A DNA stretch of 35,388 nt from assembly GCA_947588605.1 (NCBI GenBank), contig CANPYK010000022.1, positions 1 through 35,388 on the forward strand, written 5' to 3'. Below, one piece after another: positions 7,576 through 14,651 of this stretch. Below the pieces are notes generated by a model that saw nothing but the letters and a program-made list of their open reading frames with translations, searched no databases and was not told the origin of the DNA. Source of the stretch: an uncultured Oscillospiraceae bacterium (lineage in GTDB: Bacteria > Bacillota > Clostridia > Oscillospirales > Oscillospiraceae). Each line of letters starts with the position of its first letter. The first letter of the stretch is position 1. The position numbers were made by a program, and so were the translations under genes.

Positions 7576-9066
7576 ATGGGGAAGGAGAAGGAAAACGAAA
7601 ATGACAGGATGTTATTATTTAACACCTTGTCAATGATGCCGATGCTGGCAGAAGTCTCAAGGCACAAAGAAACCAATAATCCCAAACTGATGCCAGGAAA
7701 GAATATTCCAGGCCGAATGATTCTGAGCTATAGCGAACCAGGTGTTTATATGGGAGCAGGAGGCAATAGGGATAATGGAGCCTATGTTGGAAGACGTTCA
7801 AAAGATGATGGGAACATTTTGCTCACAGGCATCAGCGGTTCAGGGAAAAGCCGAATTCTGGTGAAATCCTCACTTGAAACGTGGCGCAATCCTGCAGTGG
7901 TTCTTGATATAAAAGGCGAATTATCGGAACATATGGATTCGTTACAACGAGAAGGAATTGAAACAAGGCCGTTTATAGTATTTGACCCAATACAAGGGGG
8001 CAAACACTATGATGTATATGCAGTATTATATAATAACTATGATCGTCTTGCGCAGAATGTGCGAGAAATAGTCCATGCAATTATCCCTATGCCAGCAGAT
8101 GTGCAGGAACCGTACTGGATCAATATGGCTCGTGATTATCTTTCGGGGGTGATCGTTTACTACTTCGAACAAGGTTACAGTTTTATTGAAACTATACTGC
8201 TGATGCAAACAAAATCTGTGGACGCCTTATGCGAGGAAATCAACTATAGCAATTGTTATCTTGCCAAAATCTTTATAAGCGATATTTCCTCTTTGAAAAA
8301 GGAGCAAAAGGCCAGCATTGGTACAGAGGTCAAGCAGTACACCATGGTTTTCGCCACAGATTCTGATATTCAGAACGCTTTGTCAGAAGAAAAGGGCATC
8401 GAATCTTTTTCGTGGGACGACATAGTGATGAGCGAAGATGCGCCTTTCGTATTTCTACGTTTGGACCAGTCCCGGTTGGAGCAATGGAGCGTCGTTATTC
8501 GGCTAATGGTCACACAGCTAATCCGAGTGATTGAGCGTCGTCCAGACAAGTACAGCTCCTGTGGGAGAGAAACAAAGCCTCTCTTGATTCTGTTAGACGA
8601 GTTCCCCCTGCTGGGAAAAATGGACATTATTACAGACGCGATGACGACCTTGCGTTCAAAGAATGTCACTTTGTATCTTGTGATTCAAAGTATTGCACAG
8701 CTTGATGCGGTATACGGTCCTGATGTTCGCAAAATTCTAGTAGATAATTGCCAGTATAAGATGTTTTTGAATGTCACCGAACCTGAAACGCAAGAGTATC
8801 TGAGCAAAATGTTTGGTTCTATTCCGACCACATCGGTAAGTGTATTTCGAAATTATAATTGTATGTATAACATGGACCCAGCGGCTATTGGGTCCCAAGT
8901 TCAGGAAAGCCGTGAGCCTTTAATCTACCCACATGAGTTCGCTGCAAATAAGGATATCTGGCTTTTTACACCGTATGGATTTCTGAGCACATGTAAACTG
9001 CCATCCAAAGCGACGCGGCCGCGATCATATATGATTAATGATTGTTTAAGGAGGCTACAAGGATGA
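7576..9066 (+). CDS. VirD4/TraG-like type IV coupling protein ATPase
   Basis: A 496-residue member of the VirD4/TraG coupling-protein family, which docks a relaxase-DNA complex to a type IV secretion channel. Walker A is G85-I-S-G-S-G-K-S92, with the typical VVLDIKGEL shortly after. Walker B is L-L-I-L-L-D341-E342-F-P, followed by the characteristic LVIQSIAQLDAVYG segment. Unlike classical VirD4 it shows no N-terminal membrane helices, so it may be a soluble coupling protein that relies on a host channel. The ribosome binding site (AGGAGG, 7555-7560) is 15 bases from the ATG, unusually far, but no other start is available in frame. The stop overlaps the next gene's start (ATGA), indicating coupled translation. 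Confidence 0.9.
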   Translation: MGKEKENENDRMLLFNTLSMMPMLAEVSRHKETNNPKLMPGKNIPGRMILSYSEPGVYMGAGGNRDNGAYVGRRSKDDGNILLTGISGSGKSRILVKSSLETWRNPAVVLDIKGELSEHMDSLQREGIETRPFIVFDPIQGGKHYDVYAVLYNNYDRLAQNVREIVHAIIPMPADVQEPYWINMARDYLSGVIVYYFEQGYSFIETILLMQTKSVDALCEEINYSNCYLAKIFISDISSLKKEQKASIGTEVKQYTMVFATDSDIQNALSEEKGIESFSWDDIVMSEDAPFVFLRLDQSRLEQWSVVIRLMVTQLIRVIERRPDKYSSCGRETKPLLILLDEFPLLGKMDIITDAMTTLRSKNVTLYLVIQSIAQLDAVYGPDVRKILVDNCQYKMFLNVTEPETQEYLSKMFGSIPTTSVSVFRNYNCMYNMDPAAIGSQVQESREPLIYPHEFAANKDIWLFTPYGFLSTCKLPSKATRPRSYMINDCLRRLQG

Positions 9067-9362
9067 AAATGAATTATGAAGAGCGAATGGCTCAAACATT
9101 AAAAAAGGAACATAACCGCAGGCGGGAAATATTGTTAAAAGAAAACCGAGAAAGGAGTACAAAGGAAAAGTTAGAACTTCGACGTCTGTTTATCATTGGT
9201 GAGCTCTTTTGCAAACACTTTCCTATTGCCGTAAATATACCTCCGGGTAAATCTACCGAAGATGACGAGATCAACTTTAAACAACTTGATTTGTTTTTGG
9301 ACAAACTTGCAGACCTCGTACAATGTTATCAGGAGATGGAGGATACTCTACTGGAAGAATGA
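9063..9362 (+). CDS. Small mobilization accessory protein (TraD/DUF3847-like)
   Basis: A 99-residue protein whose ATG overlaps the stop of the coupling-protein gene; AAGGAGG lies just upstream. The first 50 residues are highly charged and probably coiled coil (EERMAQTLKKEHNRRREILLKENRER). They are followed by L-R-R-L-F-I-I-G-E-L-F and an acidic helical end. The layout of a basic helix followed by a conserved R-(R/K)-L-(F/I)-x-x-G-E/A is seen in small proteins encoded next to MobA/MobL relaxases (TraD C-terminal or DUF3847-like), thought to help relaxase bind oriT. Its place directly before the oriT-like site and relaxase supports this. The family assignment is tentative. Confidence 0.65.
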   Translation: MKMNYEERMAQTLKKEHNRRREILLKENRERSTKEKLELRRLFIIGELFCKHFPIAVNIPPGKSTEDDEINFKQLDLFLDKLADLVQCYQEMEDTLLEE

Positions 9363-9381
9363 TGTACCTGTGTTTATATGA

Positions 9382-9412
9382 GTAAGTATAAGCCATATGT
9401 GTGCGCACTTAC
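9382..9412 (-). other. Candidate oriT with IncQ/MobQ-like nick sequence
   Basis: On the minus strand 9412-9401 reads GTAAGTGCGCAC, close to the nick region known for RSF1010/IncQ and other MobQ relaxases (TAAGTGCGC). GTAAGT at 9382-9387 and ACTTAC at 9407-9412 form an inverted repeat around it, and GTGCGCAC (9401-9408) is itself palindromic. The site lies 27 bases before the relaxase start, a common place for oriT. Confidence 0.6.
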
Positions 9413-9438
9413 ATACCGTGCGATTAGGAAGGATAAAT

Positions 9439-10305
9439 ATGGAGGTAATATCACTTCATGTAGACACCATAAGTCGTGGAAAAGGCAGGTCATCTGTACA
9501 AATGGCGGCATATTGCTCCCGCAGCAAAATGTTCGATGAACAGACCGGCAAGACATACAATTATACCAAGCGTACAGACTTGGTTTATCATGAGGTTATG
9601 CTGCCAGACCACGCTCCTGTCGAGTTTCTCAATTCAGCGATTCTCTGGAACAATGTGGAGAATATTGAAAGAAGTCGAAATGCAAGGTTGGCACGGGCTA
9701 TTATTATTGCTTTGCCAAAAGAACTTGATACCCAAAGCCATATTACCATGGTCAAACAGTATGTGCAGGAGAATTTCATAAAATATGGAATGTGTGCTGA
9801 TGTCTCTATCCATGACAAAGGCAACGGAAACCCTCATGTCCACATTTTGCTTACGACTCGCCCATTGGATCCCGATGGAAAATGGATGGTCAAGCAGCAT
9901 AGGAACTACCTTATCGATGAAAATGGAAAACGAATTATTGATCCCTCTACGGGACGATATAAACTTGGCAGGAGCATCAAAACCTGCGATTGGGATGAAC
10001 CCAAACAAGTCCAGAAATGGCGGGAAGGTTGGGCAAAAGTCTGTAACTTACAGTTTCAACTGCATAATATCGATAAGGAAGTTACCTGTTTGAGCTACGC
10101 AAAGCAGGGAATAGACCGCGAGCCGACCAAGCATCTCGGCGCAAAAGTGAAGGCTATGGAGAGCCGAGGTATACATACCAATCGTGGAATCGACAACCGC
10201 AAAATCATGGTGGAACGCAAACGCAAAGATCGGCAACTCTTCCGCCAGCGCTTGAGCCAGAATCGCGCTATAAACATTGAAATGGATATGGAACGGGAGC
10301 GATGA
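9439..10305 (+). CDS. MobA/MobL-family relaxase, short form
   Basis: A 288-residue MobA/MobL (MOBQ-type) relaxase, which would nick oriT and stay covalently bound to the transferred strand. The start at 9439 is chosen for the family N-terminus (ISLHVDTISRGKGRSSVQMAAYCSRSK) and the AGGAAGG before it. Tyr25 in the AAYCS motif is the likely nucleophile. The metal-binding histidines lie in H125-D-K-G-N-G-N-P-H133-V-H135. The protein ends soon after the relaxase domain; many relatives are longer, with a helicase, primase or coiled-coil extension, so this is a minimal form. A basic tail (RKRKDRQLFRQRL) may bind DNA. It is 50 bases before the excisionase gene in the same direction. Confidence 0.92.
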   Translation: MEVISLHVDTISRGKGRSSVQMAAYCSRSKMFDEQTGKTYNYTKRTDLVYHEVMLPDHAPVEFLNSAILWNNVENIERSRNARLARAIIIALPKELDTQSHITMVKQYVQENFIKYGMCADVSIHDKGNGNPHVHILLTTRPLDPDGKWMVKQHRNYLIDENGKRIIDPSTGRYKLGRSIKTCDWDEPKQVQKWREGWAKVCNLQFQLHNIDKEVTCLSYAKQGIDREPTKHLGAKVKAMESRGIHTNRGIDNRKIMVERKRKDRQLFRQRLSQNRAINIEMDMERER

Positions 10306-10355
10306 TGAAAATTTTTGGTATTACGTAACTCTTTTACGAAAGAAGGCGATTCAAA

Positions 10356-10574
10356 ATGCAGGATACCCAAAAGCGTAATAACGAAGTTCCTATTGAACAG
10401 AAACTTGCCTTGACAAAATATGAGGCTGCCAAATACAGCAACATCGGTATCAACAAGATCGAGGCAATGCTTCGCAAGCCCAACTGCCCGTTTGTTCTGT
10501 ATGTTGGACAAAACAAGCGGCTTGTCAAACGTAAGGAATTTGAGGAGTTCATCAGTTCAAGTTTTATGATTTGA
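10356..10574 (+). CDS. xis: Excisionase (Tn916 Xis-like winged-helix protein)
   Basis: A 72-residue protein with a MerR/Xis-like DNA-binding fold: LTKYEAAKYSNIGINKIEAMLRKP (helix-turn-helix), then a short wing FVLYVGQNKRLVKRKEFEEFI. This matches Tn916-type excisionases in size and order, and it lies immediately before the integrase gene as in Tn916-like elements. It would bend the DNA at the element ends to direct the integrase toward excision. Start ATG 10356 is preceded by AGAAGG. Confidence 0.88.
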   Translation: MQDTQKRNNEVPIEQKLALTKYEAAKYSNIGINKIEAMLRKPNCPFVLYVGQNKRLVKRKEFEEFISSSFMI

Positions 10575-10588
10575 ACGTAACTTCATTC

Positions 10589-10617
10589 TTGCCTGACAGG
10601 AACCTCTGTGATACAAT
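10589..10617 (+). promoter_or_regulatory. Integrase promoter overlapping a stem-loop
   Basis: TTGCCT (10589-10594), a 17-base spacer and TACAAT (10612-10617) form a fair sigma-A promoter. The spacer and -10 sit inside a stem-loop (AGGAACCTCTG 10598-10608 with CAGGGGTTCCT 10628-10638, one G-U). The structure may attenuate read-through from xis, or bind a regulator. Confidence 0.5.
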
Positions 10618-10661
10618 GGTTGTGTTGCAGGGGTTCCTTCCGTTATAGAAAGGAGCTCCCC

Positions 10662-11873
10662 ATGGGAAAAAATATCAAGGGCAAAAAGCTGCCCAAGGGC
10701 ATTTCATGCAGGAAGGATGATGGAAAGTTTATCGCCGGCTTCGTCGATAAGGCCGGCAAACGGCATCAACGGCGGTTTGATACCATTGTTGAAGCCGACA
10801 GATGGTTATATGAAATGCGTCATCAGGACGAGCTCGGTGACGGTATAGACGCCGAGGATATAACTGTTGACGAGTGGTTCAAATTCTGGCATACAGAGCT
10901 TATCAAGGACCTGGCGGCAAATACCCGTAGGAACTATTCCGAGCGGTATGAGCATAACATCAAGCCTGTTATTGGCAGGATGAAGCTCAAAGATGTGAAG
11001 CCCATGCACTGCATCAAGATTCTGAACAACATGGATGACGAATATGCCGGTTCTACGATCTACCAAACGTACATCACACTTGGGACCATCTTCAAGTCCG
11101 CCAAATTGAATGGCAAGATCAAGACCCATCCGCTGGATGGCGTAAAGTTTTCCAAAAGTAAAAAAGCAGTGGATGATCTGAAGGTTCTTACCGTGGAGGA
11201 GCAACGGAAGTTCCTTGAAGCCGCAAAGAGGTCGCACAATTATTATCAGTACGCCTTTTTGCTGGAGACTGGCCTCAGAACGGGCGAGATGATCGCGCTG
11301 ACGTGGGACGATATTGACTGGGAGAAGCGGACGCTGACGATCCAGAAAACAATGGAGTTCCGCTATAAGCGACAGCAGTTTTGGGTCGCCGGACCGCCAA
11401 AGACGATGGCGGGCTACCGCACCATTCTGCTGACGGGCAGGGCTTATGAGATCTTGAAAGAGGTCTACGCTACAAAGGACACCCGCAAGCAGTCTCCCGA
11501 GTTGGACACCGTTTTGGAGTATGTGGATAAGCGGAAGGATCAGCAGCAGAAGAAGCGCTTCAATATGAAAGACCTTGTTTTTATCAACTTCCGCACGGGT
11601 ATGCCAAACAAGAACAGTTCCTATGACACCCATTTGTATAAGCTCTGTGATGAGGCAGGAATCAAGCGGTTCTGTATGCACGCCCTTCGCCACACTTATG
11701 CCACCCGCGCCATTGAGAGCGGGATGCCGCCCAAGACCTTACAAAAGCTCCTTGGCCATGCCAGTCTGAAAACGACAATGGACAGATATGTTCATGTGAC
11801 GGATGACAGTATGGAGGCGGGTATCCGGCTCTTTGAGCAGGGGCAGCTGAAAAACGGGCTGACGGCGGCATAA
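10662..11873 (+). CDS. int: Tyrosine integrase, Tn916/phage type
   Basis: A 403-residue tyrosine recombinase. The start at 10662 is chosen for the GAAAGGAGCTCCCC ribosome binding site. Domains in order: an N-terminal arm-type DNA-binding domain (SCRKDDGKFIAGFVDKAGKRHQRRF), a SAM-like core-binding domain (about 75-165) and the catalytic domain. Catalytic residues are visible: Arg206 in TGLRTGE, a lysine in PPKTMAGYR, His340 and Arg343 in HALRHTYAT, His366 in LLGHAS, and nucleophile Tyr376 in MDRYVHV. A charged insertion (KRKDQQQKKRFNMKD) lies before the HxxR motif. It should catalyse integration and, with Xis, excision. It is the last gene before ychF, so the right att junction should fall in the 82 bases that follow. 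Confidence 0.96.
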   Translation: MGKNIKGKKLPKGISCRKDDGKFIAGFVDKAGKRHQRRFDTIVEADRWLYEMRHQDELGDGIDAEDITVDEWFKFWHTELIKDLAANTRRNYSERYEHNIKPVIGRMKLKDVKPMHCIKILNNMDDEYAGSTIYQTYITLGTIFKSAKLNGKIKTHPLDGVKFSKSKKAVDDLKVLTVEEQRKFLEAAKRSHNYYQYAFLLETGLRTGEMIALTWDDIDWEKRTLTIQKTMEFRYKRQQFWVAGPPKTMAGYRTILLTGRAYEILKEVYATKDTRKQSPELDTVLEYVDKRKDQQQKKRFNMKDLVFINFRTGMPNKNSSYDTHLYKLCDEAGIKRFCMHALRHTYATRAIESGMPPKTLQKLLGHASLKTTMDRYVHVTDDSMEAGIRLFEQGQLKNGLTAA

Positions 11874-11880
11874 AAGCAAA

Positions 11881-11902
11881 AAATGTGGCGGAAATGTGGC
11901 GG
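11881..11902. repeat. Perfect tandem 11-bp repeat after the integrase
   Basis: AAATGTGGCGG occurs twice head to tail (11881-11891, 11892-11902), eight bases after the integrase stop. Short direct repeats at element ends are typical arm-type binding sites for the integrase N-terminal domain (as the DR2 repeats in Tn916). Confidence 0.5.
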
Positions 11903-11913
11903 GAGCCGCTCTG

Positions 11914-11935
11914 AAGGGCTGAAAACCCTTGAAAA
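11914..11935. repeat. Candidate right attachment site (attR) next to ychF
   Basis: A 5-bp hairpin (AAGGG/CCCTT, loop CTGAAAA) followed by GAAAA resembles the segment at 6997-7018, sharing the 9-mer CCTTGAAAA (11927-11935). It lies 20 bases before the ychF start codon, between the integrase and the first chromosomal gene. Confidence 0.35.
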
Positions 11936-11955
11936 ATCAGGAGGTAGAGAAAAAG

Positions 11956-13053
11956 ATGAAATTAGGCATCGTCGGCCTTCCCAACGTGGGGAAGTCCACC
12001 CTCTTTAACGCCATCACCAACGCCGGGGCGGAGGCGGCAAACTACCCCTTCTGCACCATCGAGCCCAACGTGGGCACCGTCACGGTGCCGGACAGGAGGC
12101 TCGAGTATCTCGCGAACATGTACAGCCCCAAAAAGGTCACCCCCGCCGTCATCGAGTTCGTGGACATCGCGGGGCTCGTGAAGGGCGCCTCCAAGGGGGA
12201 GGGCCTGGGCAACAAATTTTTGGAGAACATCCGCCGCACGGACGCCATTGTCCACGTGGTGCGGTGCTTTGACGACGAGAACGTCATCCACGTGGAGGGC
12301 GCCACCGACCCCTTGCGGGACATCGATATCATCGACCTGGAGCTGGTGATGGCGGACCTTGAGATGGTCACTCGGCGCCTGGACAAGGTCAAGCGCGGCG
12401 CCAACGGCGGGGACAAGAAGCTCCGCCATGAGGCGGAGGTCCTGGCGGCCCTGCGGGACCACCTGGACGCCGGCAAATCCGCCAGGAGCTTTGAGACGGA
12501 CAATGACGACGATGCCCGGCTCATCGCCGAGAGCGAGCTTTTGTCCCTGAAACCCGTCATTTATGCCGCCAACATGGACGAGGCGGGCATCGCGGACTTT
12601 GAAAGCAACGCCTACTACCAGGCCGTGAAGGCCCGCGCCGACGCCGAGGGGGCCCAGGTCCTGCCCATCTGCGCCAAGACCGAGCAGGAGCTCACGGAGC
12701 TTTCCGAGGAGGAGCGGGCGCTCTTTTTGGAGGAGCTGGGCCTTGCCGAGTCCGGCCTCGACCGGCTCATCAAGTGCTCCTACGCGCTCCTCGGCCTCAT
12801 CTCCTTCCTCACCGCCGGGGCGGACGAGTGCCGCGCCTGGACCATCACGAGGGGCACCCGCGCCCCCCAGGCCGCCGGGAAGATCCACTCCGACTTCGAG
12901 CGCGGCTTCATCCGGGCCGAGATCGTGGCCTTCGACGACCTGGAGGCCTGCGGCTCCATGGCGGCGGCCAAGGAAAAGGGCCTTGTGCGCAGCGAGGGCA
13001 AGGAGTACGTCATGCGCGACGGCGACGTGACGCTCTTCCGGTTCAACGTATGA
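11956..13053 (+). CDS. ychF: Ribosome-associated GTPase-like ATPase YchF
   Basis: A 365-residue Obg-family P-loop NTPase of the YchF/OLA1 branch. G1 is G7-L-P-N-V-G-K-S-T15 and G3 is D-I-A-G-L-V-K-G-A-S. The G4 position reads N206-M-D-E209 instead of NKxD, the hallmark that makes YchF prefer ATP over GTP. A coiled-coil insert and a C-terminal TGS domain (AWTITRGTRAPQAAGKIHSDFERGFIRAEIV) complete the usual layout. Start at 11956 after AGGAGG. YchF binds ribosomes and responds to oxidative stress in other bacteria. The mobilizable module ends about 20 bases upstream, so the original promoter may have been displaced. The stop overlaps the next gene by ATGA. Confidence 0.97.
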   Translation: MKLGIVGLPNVGKSTLFNAITNAGAEAANYPFCTIEPNVGTVTVPDRRLEYLANMYSPKKVTPAVIEFVDIAGLVKGASKGEGLGNKFLENIRRTDAIVHVVRCFDDENVIHVEGATDPLRDIDIIDLELVMADLEMVTRRLDKVKRGANGGDKKLRHEAEVLAALRDHLDAGKSARSFETDNDDDARLIAESELLSLKPVIYAANMDEAGIADFESNAYYQAVKARADAEGAQVLPICAKTEQELTELSEEERALFLEELGLAESGLDRLIKCSYALLGLISFLTAGADECRAWTITRGTRAPQAAGKIHSDFERGFIRAEIVAFDDLEACGSMAAAKEKGLVRSEGKEYVMRDGDVTLFRFNV

Positions 13054-13772
13054 CGGAGAAGAAAAAGCGCATCGACGCCATTGACGCCGCCAGGGGGCTG
13101 GCGCTGGTGCTCATGGTGATCCACCACACCCTCATCGATCTTGTGAAGCTGTGCGGCGCGCCCTGGTGGATCTTCTCCAATCCCGTTTTCGATGTGCTTC
13201 ACTACGTCTTCGCGGGGCTCTTCATTTTCCTCTCCGGCCTTTGCTGCCGCTTCTCCCACAGCAATTTAAAGCGCGGCCTCATCGCCTTCGCCATTGCCCT
13301 TGGTATGACGGCGGTGACGAGCCTGCCCATCATCAACGACCCCATCCTCTTCGGCGTCCTGCACCTGCTGGGCTTCTGTATGATCTTTTTCGCCCTGACG
13401 CGCAAGCTCTGGGACGCCATCCCCCGCAAGGCAGCGCCCGTGCTCTACGTGGCTCTCATCGTCTTCACCGCGTGGCTGGTGGAGCACACCTCGATCCCCA
13501 ACGCCGTCGCCCGTTGGATCTTCCCCCTGGGCTGGACGTATCAGGGCTTCTATACCGCCGACTGGTTCCCCCTCTTTCCCTGGCTCTTCGTCTTCCTTTT
13601 AGGCACCTGGGCGGGCCTTTACGTGGTAGAACACAAGCTCCCTGAGAAATTCTACACCTTCACCTGCCCCGTCCTCCCACAAATCGGCCGCAGGAGCCTC
13701 CTCATCTACGTCCTCCACCAGCCCATCCTCTACGGGCTCATCTACGGGATAAAATGGCTCTTCAAGCTCTGA
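13050..13772 (+). CDS. DUF1624-family membrane protein (heparan acetyltransferase-like)
   Basis: A 240-residue polytopic membrane protein of the DUF1624/heparan-alpha-glucosaminide N-acetyltransferase-like family. The N-terminus R-I-D-A-I-D-A-A-R-G-L-A-L-V-L-M-V-I-H-H carries the family D-x-x-R-G motif and histidine pair. About seven hydrophobic segments follow (for example YVFAGLFIFLSGLCC, LIAFAIALGMTAVTSL, FPWLFVFLLGTWAGLYV), and it ends with an SLLIYVLHQPILYGLIYGI helix like those of acyltransferase_3 proteins. It probably transfers an acyl group to a sugar or cell-wall component across the membrane; the substrate is unknown. Its ATG overlaps the ychF stop, implying translational coupling. 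Confidence 0.85.
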   Translation: MTEKKKRIDAIDAARGLALVLMVIHHTLIDLVKLCGAPWWIFSNPVFDVLHYVFAGLFIFLSGLCCRFSHSNLKRGLIAFAIALGMTAVTSLPIINDPILFGVLHLLGFCMIFFALTRKLWDAIPRKAAPVLYVALIVFTAWLVEHTSIPNAVARWIFPLGWTYQGFYTADWFPLFPWLFVFLLGTWAGLYVVEHKLPEKFYTFTCPVLPQIGRRSLLIYVLHQPILYGLIYGIKWLFKL

Positions 13773-13789
13773 GCCCACAGGGAAAGTGC

Positions 13790-13818
13790 TTGCAAGCGTG
13801 AACGGGATGTGGTATACT
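13790..13818 (+). promoter_or_regulatory. Sigma-A promoter for the NYN-domain gene
   Basis: TTGCAA (13790-13795), a 17-base spacer and TATACT (13813-13818) stand 38 bases before the ATG at 13857, in the short gap after the DUF1624 gene. Confidence 0.65.
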
Positions 13819-13856
13819 ATCTCTACTTGACCCTTTTTACCGAAAGGAGGCGCGTT

Positions 13857-14642
13857 ATGCCTATCGCGCCGGATCTTACAGGAAGCAAGCGCCTGGCGGT
13901 GCTCATTGACGCGGACAACGTCCCCCGGGGGACGCTGGCGGGCATCATGCAGGAGGTGGCCATTTACGGCACGCCTACCGTCAAGCGCATCTACGGGGAT
14001 TGGACAGGCCCCCATATCGCCGGGTGGAAGAATTCCCTTCTGGAAAACGCCGTGACGCCCATCCAGCAGTACAGCTACACCACCGGCAAAAACTCCACCG
14101 ACTCGGCCATGATCATCGACGCCATGGACATCCTCTACAACGAGCGGGTGGACGGCTTCGTGCTGGTCAGCTCCGATTCCGACTTCACGCGCCTCGCCAT
14201 CCGCCTCCGGGAGGCGGGGATGACCGTCTTCGGCATCGGGGAGCGCAAGACGCCGGGACCCTTCATCGCCGCCTGCGACAAGTTCATCTATATCGAGAAC
14301 ATCAAGCAGCCGGGAGAGCAAAATCCCCCGGAGGAGGCCCACCCGGCCAAGGACAAGCGCTCCAAGCCCGCCGCCTCCAATCAAAACGACAACCGCGTCC
14401 CCAAGTCTCTGGTGCGCCTCATCGCCCAGTCCGTGGCGGACCTCTCCGAGGGGGAGGACGGCGTCTACATGGGGGAGCTGGGGAACCTCATCATGAAGAA
14501 AAAGCCGGACTTCGACTGCCGCAACTACGGCTTCAAGTCCCTCTCCGCCCTCATCAAGTCCATCGACCGCTTCTCCGTGGAGTTCCGCCAGACCGCCGAC
14601 CCCAACGTGAAGCACCCCTACGTCCGGGACAAGGAGGCGTAG
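13857..14642 (+). CDS. NYN-domain (PIN-like) protein with OST-HTH/LOTUS domain
   Basis: A 261-residue LabA/DUF88-like protein. The NYN nuclease-like domain has V-L-I-D18-A-D20-N21 near the start, N-S-T-D-S-A-M-I-I-D-A in the middle and L-V-S-S-D-S-D-F-T, the acidic positions expected of a metal-dependent PIN-like fold. A low-complexity linker (PEEAHPAKDKRSKPAASNQ) leads to a C-terminal OST-HTH/LOTUS domain (LVRLIAQSVADLSEGEDGVYMGELGNLIMKKKPDF...YGFKSLSALIKS), which in other proteins binds RNA. The combination suggests an RNA-processing or RNA-decay enzyme; substrates are unknown. Start at 13857 follows AAAGGAGG. The metallophosphoesterase gene follows after 9 bases and uses a ribosome binding site inside this gene's last codons. 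Confidence 0.9.
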   Translation: MPIAPDLTGSKRLAVLIDADNVPRGTLAGIMQEVAIYGTPTVKRIYGDWTGPHIAGWKNSLLENAVTPIQQYSYTTGKNSTDSAMIIDAMDILYNERVDGFVLVSSDSDFTRLAIRLREAGMTVFGIGERKTPGPFIAACDKFIYIENIKQPGEQNPPEEAHPAKDKRSKPAASNQNDNRVPKSLVRLIAQSVADLSEGEDGVYMGELGNLIMKKKPDFDCRNYGFKSLSALIKSIDRFSVEFRQTADPNVKHPYVRDKEA

Positions 14643-14651
14643 CCGCCGGCC

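Larger units (their letters stand above)
7008..11935 (+). mobile_element. Integrative mobilizable module inserted just upstream of ychF
   Basis: Four adjacent functions of horizontal transfer lie in one direction: a coupling protein (7576-9066), a small accessory protein (9063-9362), an oriT-like site with a MobA/MobL relaxase (9439-10305), and excisionase plus tyrosine integrase (10356-11873). No type IV secretion channel genes are present, so it would need a helper conjugative element. The integrase end is next to ychF, as expected of an att junction. The left boundary at 7008 is tentative; the element could extend left to include the 565-residue protein or the rep block, making it about 11 kb or more. 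Confidence 0.6.
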
